NCBI GenBank assembly: GCA_028706795.1
Contig: JAQTVK010000005.1
Span: 1 to 17,024, forward strand
Reading direction: 5' to 3'
Source of the DNA: Candidatus Omnitrophota bacterium
GTDB lineage: Bacteria > Omnitrophota > Gorgyraeia > Pluralincolimonadales > Pluralincolimonadaceae
Length of the DNA: 17,024 bases
The notes under the pieces were generated by a model. It ran no database searches and was not told the origin of the DNA. It saw only the letters and a program-made list of their open reading frames with translations. Shown piece after piece: positions 7,511 to 12,202 of this stretch (within the stretch, counting starts at the first letter, position 1; every line of letters starts with the position of its first letter). The position numbers and the translations under genes were made by a program.

Positions 7511-8760
7511 AGAATCTCAAGAGAGTGGACCCTGAGGTCTACGAAGCGATAGTAAACGAGACGCGCCGCGAGGAAGAAAATATAGAGCTCATCGCGAGCG
7601 AGAATTTCGTAAGCCGCGCCGTCCTCGAAGCGCAGGGTTCGGTCCTTACTAACAAATATGCCGAGGGTTATCCGGCGGCGAGGTGGTACGGCGGTTGCGA
7701 GCACATAGACGTCGCGGAAAAGCTTGCCATCGAGCGCGCGAAGGAATTGTTCAAGGCCGAACACGCCAACGTCCAGCCGCACTGCGGTTCATCGGCGAAC
7801 ATGGCCGTTTATTTTTCGGCGCTTAACATGGGCGATACGGTCATGGCCCTCGACCTCGCCTGCGGCGGGCATCTCACCCACGGCCACAAGGCGAATTTCT
7901 CCGGGAAATATTTCAATATCGTCCCTTACCTGGTGGACCGCAAGACCGAAATGCTCGATTACGACCAGATAGAAAAGTTAGCCCTCGAATGTAAGCCGAA
8001 GATGATACTCGCGGGGGCCTCAAATTATTCACGCGCGATAGATTTCAAGAGGTTCCGCCAGATATGCGATAAGGTGGGCGCGTTCCTCATGGTCGATATG
8101 GCCCATTTCGCCGGGCTTGTGGCCGCAGGCATACATCCGGACCCGGTCCCTTATGCCGAATTCGTGACTACCACGACGCATAAGACTTTGCGCGGCCCGC
8201 GCGGAGGCATGATATTGTGCAAGAAGGAATTTGCCAGGAAGATAGACTCGATGATATTTCCCGGGATACAGGGCGGGCCGTTGATGCACGTCATCGCGGC
8301 GAAAGCGGTCTCATTTAAAGAAGCGCTCAAGCCCGAATTCAAGGAATACCAGGACCAGATATTAAAAAATTCGCGCGCGCTGGCGTCAGCGTTCCAGAAG
8401 CGCGGTTACAGGATTGTTTCCGGCGGGACCGACAACCACCTCTTCTCCCTGGACCTCAACAGCAAGGGCCTGAACGGTAAGGACGCGCAGGAGGCCCTGG
8501 ATAAGGCCGGCATAACCGTGAACAAGAACACGATACCTTACGACCCTAACCCTCCGGCGAAGCCGAGCGGGGTAAGGATAGGCGTCCCGGCGGTAACTAC
8601 GCGCGGCATGAAAGAGAAAGAGATGGAGGAGATAGCCGGGCTCATCGATGAGGTTTTAAGCAATATTACCGATGCGGCCGCGGCAGGCCGCGTAAAGGAA
8701 AAAGTGCACGCGATGGTAAAGAGGTTTCCCCTCTACCGCGGCCTTTTGGATGAGGCATAG
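7507..8760 (+). CDS. glyA: Serine hydroxymethyltransferase
   Basis: GlyA is a PLP enzyme that converts serine and tetrahydrofolate to glycine and 5,10-methylene-THF. It thus supplies both the glycine used by PurD and the one-carbon units for purine and thymidylate synthesis. The 417-residue protein shows IELIASENF (26-34), YAEGYPAARWYGGCEHID (51-68), PHCGSSAN (91-98), VDMAHFAGL (196-204) and the PLP-lysine motif TTTTHKTLRGPRGG with Lys226 (E. coli Lys229). Compared with the E. coli enzyme it has Trp in place of the first Tyr of RYYGG, and CGSSAN in place of SGSQAN. GGAGGAG at 7496-7502 is the ribosome binding site, overlapping the end of rpiB. Confidence 0.97.
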   Translation: MKNLKRVDPEVYEAIVNETRREEENIELIASENFVSRAVLEAQGSVLTNKYAEGYPAARWYGGCEHIDVAEKLAIERAKELFKAEHANVQPHCGSSANMAVYFSALNMGDTVMALDLACGGHLTHGHKANFSGKYFNIVPYLVDRKTEMLDYDQIEKLALECKPKMILAGASNYSRAIDFKRFRQICDKVGAFLMVDMAHFAGLVAAGIHPDPVPYAEFVTTTTHKTLRGPRGGMILCKKEFARKIDSMIFPGIQGGPLMHVIAAKAVSFKEALKPEFKEYQDQILKNSRALASAFQKRGYRIVSGGTDNHLFSLDLNSKGLNGKDAQEALDKAGITVNKNTIPYDPNPPAKPSGVRIGVPAVTTRGMKEKEMEEIAGLIDEVLSNITDAAAAGRVKEKVHAMVKRFPLYRGLLDEA

Positions 8761-8762
8761 AC

Positions 8763-9245
8763 ATGGCTAAAAAAAATGCGATAAGAAAGAAACGGCCGGA
8801 CTGGGACGAATATTTCATCGGCATAGCGAAGCTCATCTCGGAGCGTTCCACATGCCTGAGGCGCGCGGTCGGCGCCTTGATCGTAAAGAATAAAAGGATA
8901 CTCACTACCGGATATAACGGGACGCCGAGCGGCATCACGCACTGCGAGGTCACAGGCTGCCTCAGGGATAAGCTCAAGGTCCCGTCCGGTGAGAGGCATG
9001 AACTCTGCCGCGGGCTGCATGCCGAACAGAACGCCATAATCCAGGCGGCGCTCCACGGAGTGGATATTCACGGCGGGACGCTCTATTGCACGAACCAGCC
9101 GTGTTCTATCTGTGCTAAGATGCTGATAAACGCCGGCATAAAAGAGATAATAATGGAATCGGGATATCCGGACGCGATGGCGAAGGGGTTTTTTGAGGAG
9201 GCCGGCGTGGAGGTAAGGATGGCTAAGGCAGGGAAGAAGAGATGA
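8763..9245 (+). CDS. Deoxycytidylate (dCMP) deaminase, ComEB type
   Basis: This family deaminates dCMP to dUMP, feeding thymidylate synthesis. The 160-residue protein has the zinc-dependent cytidine deaminase signature: H86-A-E88 in GLHAEQNAI, and P113-C114-S-I-C117. Extra cysteines at 31, 61, 66 and 82 and TGYNGTPSG (49-57) fit the dCMP deaminase branch rather than cytidine or tRNA-adenosine deaminases. GAGG at 8752-8755 inside the glyA end, 7 bases before the ATG, is the likely ribosome binding site. The position between glyA and nrdR fits a role in deoxynucleotide supply. A 36-base gap separates it from nrdR, the largest gap within this operon. Confidence 0.9.
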   Translation: MAKKNAIRKKRPDWDEYFIGIAKLISERSTCLRRAVGALIVKNKRILTTGYNGTPSGITHCEVTGCLRDKLKVPSGERHELCRGLHAEQNAIIQAALHGVDIHGGTLYCTNQPCSICAKMLINAGIKEIIMESGYPDAMAKGFFEEAGVEVRMAKAGKKR

Positions 9246-9281
9246 ACCCCATTTTTGGGATAAAAAGAAAGAAGGTGTGGG

Positions 9282-9764
9282 GTGAAGTGCCCATTTTGCG
9301 GTAACGTAGAAGATAAAGTAATAGATTCCCGCATCTCGGCCGAGGGCGACTCTATCAGGCGCAGGCGCGAGTGCCTGAAATGCCAGAAAAGGTTCACGAC
9401 ATACGAGCGCCTTGAAGAACATCCCATGATGGTCATAAAGAAGGACGGGAGGCGCGAGCCGTTCGACCGCAAGAAGCTTCTCTCCGGGATACTCAAGGCC
9501 TGCGAGAAACGCCCGGTCCCTATGGACAGGGTCGAGGGGATGGTTGACGGGGTCGAGAGGATCATCCAGCGCAATTACGAGAAGGAAGTTTCCTCGACTG
9601 CGATAGGCGAATTCGTTATGAAAGAGCTGCACGACCTCGACGAGGTCGCCTACGTAAGGTTCGCCTCCGTCTACCGCCAGTTCAAGGATATAAACCAGTT
9701 CATGAAGGAGCTCTCCGGCCTGCTCAAGGAAGGGCAGAAGCCCGACGAGAAGAACAGGTATTGA
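9282..9764 (+). CDS. nrdR: Transcriptional repressor NrdR (ribonucleotide reductase regulator)
   Basis: NrdR represses ribonucleotide reductase genes by sensing ATP and dATP. The 160-residue protein starts at a GTG codon; this is supported by the family's invariant MKCPFC start and by GAAGG at 9271-9275, six bases upstream. The zinc ribbon uses Cys3, Cys6, Cys31 and Cys34. The RRRRECLKC and RFTTYER segments follow, then the ATP-cone domain from about residue 49 (VIKKDGRREPFDRKKL) to 139. No NrdR box or nrd gene is visible in the window, so its targets lie elsewhere. The stop overlaps the next start as TTGA. Confidence 0.96.
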   Translation: MKCPFCGNVEDKVIDSRISAEGDSIRRRRECLKCQKRFTTYERLEEHPMMVIKKDGRREPFDRKKLLSGILKACEKRPVPMDRVEGMVDGVERIIQRNYEKEVSSTAIGEFVMKELHDLDEVAYVRFASVYRQFKDINQFMKELSGLLKEGQKPDEKNRY

Positions 9765-10609
9765 AAGAAGCGCTTTACTGGGAAAAGGCGGACGGGGCGG
9801 TCCGCTGCCTGCTATGCCCGCACGACTGCAAGATCGTTAACGGGATCACGGGCGTCTGCGGTGTGCGGCAGAACATAGACGGCAAATTATATTCCCTCGT
9901 TTACGGGGAGGCGACGTCGGTATCTCTTGACCCGGTCGAGAAGAAGCCCCTCTATCATTTCCATCCTGGTGAATATATACTCTCGCTCGGGACAAAAGGA
10001 TGCAATTTCAAATGCCCGTTCTGCCAGAACTGGGCGATATCGCAGGACCTCGGCGCGTCGGCACAAAAGATAACATCACAATGGGTTGTCGATAAGGCAA
10101 AAGAATGCAAATCGTTCGGCATCGCGTATACTTATAATGAGCCTTTCATTTGGTACGAATTTGTCCTTGAAACCGCGAAACTCGCGAAAGGGGAAGGCCT
10201 CGAGAATGTCCTGGTCACGAATGGTTTTGTAAATCCAAAACCACTGGAGGAGATGCTCCCGTTCATCGGCGCGATGAATATAGACCTTAAATCCATCGAC
10301 GACGAATTTTACAGGAAATATTGCAAGGGCAGCCTCGAGCCGGTCCTTCAAACCATAAAAACGTCGGTCAAGGCATGCCATGTGGAACTGACCAACCTGG
10401 TCATACCCGGCCTGAACGACTCTGAAGATAATTTTATCCGTCTGGTAGATTGGATCTACACTAATGCCGGCGCGGATGTGCCTCTCCATTTTTCGAGGTA
10501 TTTCCCGTGTTATAAGATGGACCAGCCGGTCACTTCGAAGGAGACCCTCGAGAAGGCTTATAAAATAGCAAAGAAGAAATTAAGGAACGTCTATCTGGGG
10601 AATATTTAG
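9761..10609 (+). CDS. amrS: Radical SAM protein, AmrS/PflA-like (AmmeMemoRadiSam family), short C-terminus
   Basis: The 282-residue protein binds a SAM-cleaving 4Fe-4S cluster through Cys81, Cys85 and Cys88 (GCNFKCPFCQNW). An N-terminal cysteine set (C16, C19, C23, C33) precedes this in the pattern typical of AmrS: RCLLCPHDC, then GVCGVR. EATSVSLDPVEKKPLYHFHP (50-69), YTYNEP and a late LVIPGLND also match the family. TTG 9761 is chosen because the protein then begins MKEALYWEK as relatives do, with a TTGA overlap with nrdR. From memory, relatives continue past GNV/GNI into a cysteine-containing tail (YCPNCG-like); here the stop comes directly after NVYLGNI. Partner genes amrA (AMMECR1) and amrB (Memo) are not in the window, and the reaction of the family is not settled. 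Confidence 0.85.
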   Translation: MKEALYWEKADGAVRCLLCPHDCKIVNGITGVCGVRQNIDGKLYSLVYGEATSVSLDPVEKKPLYHFHPGEYILSLGTKGCNFKCPFCQNWAISQDLGASAQKITSQWVVDKAKECKSFGIAYTYNEPFIWYEFVLETAKLAKGEGLENVLVTNGFVNPKPLEEMLPFIGAMNIDLKSIDDEFYRKYCKGSLEPVLQTIKTSVKACHVELTNLVIPGLNDSEDNFIRLVDWIYTNAGADVPLHFSRYFPCYKMDQPVTSKETLEKAYKIAKKKLRNVYLGNI

Positions 10610-10620
10610 AATCCCCCGGA
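10594..10620 (+). other. Hairpin over the amrS stop codon, possible 3' end of the long operon
   Basis: TCTGGGG (10594-10600) can pair with CCCCGGA (10614-10620) in a 7-bp stem with one G-U pair and a 13-nt loop that contains the amrS stop. No T run follows, so it is not a standard intrinsic terminator. It could mark a processing or Rho-related end, or be chance. Confidence 0.3.
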
Positions 10621-10628
10621 TAACTTCC

Positions 10629-10658
10629 TTGACAATATAACCGATATTTTGGTATTCT
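10629..10658 (+). promoter_or_regulatory. Sigma-70-type promoter for gdhA
   Basis: A perfect -35 hexamer TTGACA (10629-10634) is followed after 18 bases by TATTCT (10653-10658), 4 of 6 matches to the -10 consensus. It lies in the 190-base gap between amrS and gdhA, the widest gap in the window. It predicts a transcript start near 10665 and a leader of about 135 nt. Confidence 0.7.
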
Positions 10659-10664
10659 TGTTGC

Positions 10665-10799
10665 ACCTGCGATACAAAGCCGTATCGGAAGTTTTCCTGC
10701 AACAGAACAGCGAAGCAAACCTAGAGACAAAGACGTCTTCAGCTACATTCTTTTATGCGTTGGGGGACGCATTTATTTTCTAAAAAAGGAGCCAGCCAA
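10665..10799 (+). promoter_or_regulatory. Structured gdhA 5' leader with two hexaloop hairpins (ANTAR-target-like)
   Basis: The leader is predicted to fold into a first hairpin, CGATAC-[AAAGCC]-GTATCG (10670-10687), and a second, GAGAC-[AAAGAC]-GTCTT (10724-10739, one G-U pair). The second can extend by C10721-G10742 and T10722-A10741 across one mismatch. The two hexaloops are nearly identical, and both have A at position 1 and G at position 4. That is the pattern described for RNA targets of ANTAR-domain antiterminators, which often control nitrogen genes. The linker is 36 nt and carries a small GGAA-GTT-TTCC hairpin. A terminator-like hairpin follows at 10755. I know no riboswitch class that matches. 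The structure is read by eye, without energy calculation or alignment. Confidence 0.45.
10755..10779 (+). terminator. Terminator-like hairpin in the gdhA leader (possible attenuator)
   Basis: ATGCGT (10755-10760), loop TGGGGG, and ACGCAT (10767-10772) form a 6-bp stem followed by TTATTTT. It lies between the promoter and the gdhA start, so it would act as an attenuator. A competing pairing exists between CGTCTTC (10734-10740, the 3' arm of the second hexaloop hairpin) and GGGGACG (10763-10769). The stem is short, so termination efficiency is uncertain. Confidence 0.4.
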
Positions 10800-12140
10800 A
10801 TGTCAGCAAAGAAGATCGAAGATTTCATGGCGAAAGTCATGGAGAGAGATCCTGCGCAGCCTGAATTTTACCAGGCGGTACAGGAAGTCGCTGAATCAGT
10901 GTGGGATTATATCGGCGAAAATCCCAGGTACCAGGAAGAGAAGATACTCGAAAGGATGGTCGAGCCCGAGCGGGTCTTTATGTTCAGGGTCCCCTGGACA
11001 GACGACAAGGGCAACATCCAGATAAACCGCGGTTTTCGTATACAGATGAACAGCGCGATAGGCCCGTATAAAGGCGGCCTTCGCTTCCACCCCAGCGTCA
11101 ACCTAGGCATACTCAAATTCCTCGCTTTCGAACAGGTATTCAAGAACGCGCTTACGACGCTTCCCATGGGCGGCGGAAAGGGCGGCTCGGATTTCGACCC
11201 GAAGGGAAAGTCTGACTCCGAGGTCATGAGGTTCTGCCAGAGTTTCATGACAGAGCTCCAGATGCATATCGGCCCGGACACGGACGTGCCGGCCGGCGAC
11301 ATAGGGGTAGGCGGCCGCGAGATAGGATTTTTGTTCGGCCAGTATAAGAGATTACGCAACGAGTTCACCGGGGTGTTGACGGGCAAGGGCCTGAAATGGG
11401 GCGGAAGCCTCATAAGGCCGGAAGCGACCGGTTACGGCTGCGTATATTTCGTCGAAGAGATGATGAAGACGAAGGGCCAGAGCCTCAAAGGCAAGACCTG
11501 CGCGGTATCAGGCGCCGGTAATGTCGCCCAGTATACCGTCGAGAAGCTCATCGATCTCGGAGCAAAAGTAGTTACGCTTTCGGACTCGAACGGCTTCATA
11601 TACGACGAGGGCGGCATCGATAAGAAAGAATTGAGCTGCGTCCTCGACCTTAAGAACGTTCGCCGCGGCAGGATCAAGGAATGCGCGAAAGAGTTCAAGT
11701 GTAAGTATTTCGATAACCAGCGCCCGTGGGGCATCAAGTGCGATGTCGCTTTCCCGAGCGCCACACAGAACGAGATATCCGGCGAAGACGCGAAGATGCT
11801 GGTCAAGAACGGGTGCATCGCCATAGGCGAGGGCGCCAACATGCCTACGACGCCCGAGGGCATCAAAGTATTCCAGAAGGCGAAGGTCCTCTACGCGCCC
11901 GGAAAGGCCTCGAATGCCGGCGGCGTCGCTACATCCGGCCTCGAGATGTCCCAGAACAGCATGAGGCTGTCATGGTCGCGCGAAGAGGTCGATGATAAAC
12001 TGCACGATATAATGATCGCCATACACGAACAATGCGTCAGGTATGGTAAGGAAGGCAGCTACATAAACTACGTCAAGGGCGCTAACATAGCCGGCTTCGT
12101 GAAAGTAGCCGACGCTATGATAGACCAGGGCCTGGTCTAG
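10800..12140 (+). CDS. gdhA: Glutamate dehydrogenase, hexameric, probably NADP-dependent
   Basis: GdhA aminates 2-oxoglutarate to glutamate, linking ammonium assimilation to central carbon. ATG 10800 is chosen over an in-frame ATG at 10755: GGAG at 10788-10791 lies 8 bases upstream, and the upstream ATG sits inside the leader hairpin. The resulting 446 residues match the 447-residue E. coli enzyme. Visible are the substrate-site lysines in GPYKGGLRFHPSV (Lys91) and PMGGGKGG (catalytic Lys127), PAGDIGVGGREIG with Asp167, the Rossmann loop SGAGNVAQ (237-244), and ASNAGGVATSGLEMSQN near the C-terminus. The SDSNG segment after the second Rossmann strand resembles the SDSSG of the NADPH enzyme of E. 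coli, so NADP is the likely cofactor. The gene has its own promoter and terminator. Confidence 0.95.
   Translation: MSAKKIEDFMAKVMERDPAQPEFYQAVQEVAESVWDYIGENPRYQEEKILERMVEPERVFMFRVPWTDDKGNIQINRGFRIQMNSAIGPYKGGLRFHPSVNLGILKFLAFEQVFKNALTTLPMGGGKGGSDFDPKGKSDSEVMRFCQSFMTELQMHIGPDTDVPAGDIGVGGREIGFLFGQYKRLRNEFTGVLTGKGLKWGGSLIRPEATGYGCVYFVEEMMKTKGQSLKGKTCAVSGAGNVAQYTVEKLIDLGAKVVTLSDSNGFIYDEGGIDKKELSCVLDLKNVRRGRIKECAKEFKCKYFDNQRPWGIKCDVAFPSATQNEISGEDAKMLVKNGCIAIGEGANMPTTPEGIKVFQKAKVLYAPGKASNAGGVATSGLEMSQNSMRLSWSREEVDDKLHDIMIAIHEQCVRYGKEGSYINYVKGANIAGFVKVADAMIDQGLV
12121..12139 (+). repeat. Perfect inverted repeat over the gdhA stop codon
   Basis: TAGACCAG (12121-12128) and CTGGTCTA (12132-12139) form an 8-bp hairpin with a GGC loop, or a 9-bp palindrome around one base in DNA. 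It encodes the last residues of gdhA and includes most of the stop codon. It lies 20 bases before the intrinsic terminator. It may protect the transcript 3' end or be a protein site; the role is not known. Confidence 0.55.
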
Positions 12141-12159
12141 TCGCCGCAGATAAGGCAGA

Positions 12160-12192
12160 CAAGGGCGTCCCTAAAGGGCGCCCTTGTTTTTT
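12160..12192 (+). terminator. Strong intrinsic terminator after gdhA
   Basis: CAAGGGCGTCC (12160-12170) pairs with GGGCGCCCTTG (12176-12186) in an 11-bp stem with one T-G pair and loop CTAAA, followed directly by six T (12187-12192). This is a textbook Rho-independent terminator. The ribosome binding site of the next gene starts at the very next base (12193). Confidence 0.9.
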
Positions 12193-12202
12193 AGGAGATG
12201 AT

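Noticed and set aside
9246..9281. Terminator or NrdR box between the dCMP deaminase gene and nrdR
   Set aside because: CCCA-TTTT-TGGG is a 4-bp stem with no following T run, and no pair of NrdR-box-like sequences is present.
10730..10739. Perfect 10-base palindrome AAGACGTCTT as a repressor site
   Set aside because: It lies 65 bases inside the transcribed leader and is explained by the 3' arm and loop of the second hexaloop hairpin. A ten-base palindrome alone is weak evidence.
10755..10799. In-frame ATG 15 codons upstream of gdhA
   Set aside because: It has no ribosome binding site, lies in a hairpin, and the added residues have no match in glutamate dehydrogenases. ATG 10800 has GGAG 8 bases upstream.
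10665..10799. Cyclic-di-GMP (GEMM) riboswitch, because of CAAAGCC and GCAAACC segments
   Set aside because: The two segments are in the reverse of the GEMM order, and the flanking helices of that class do not form.
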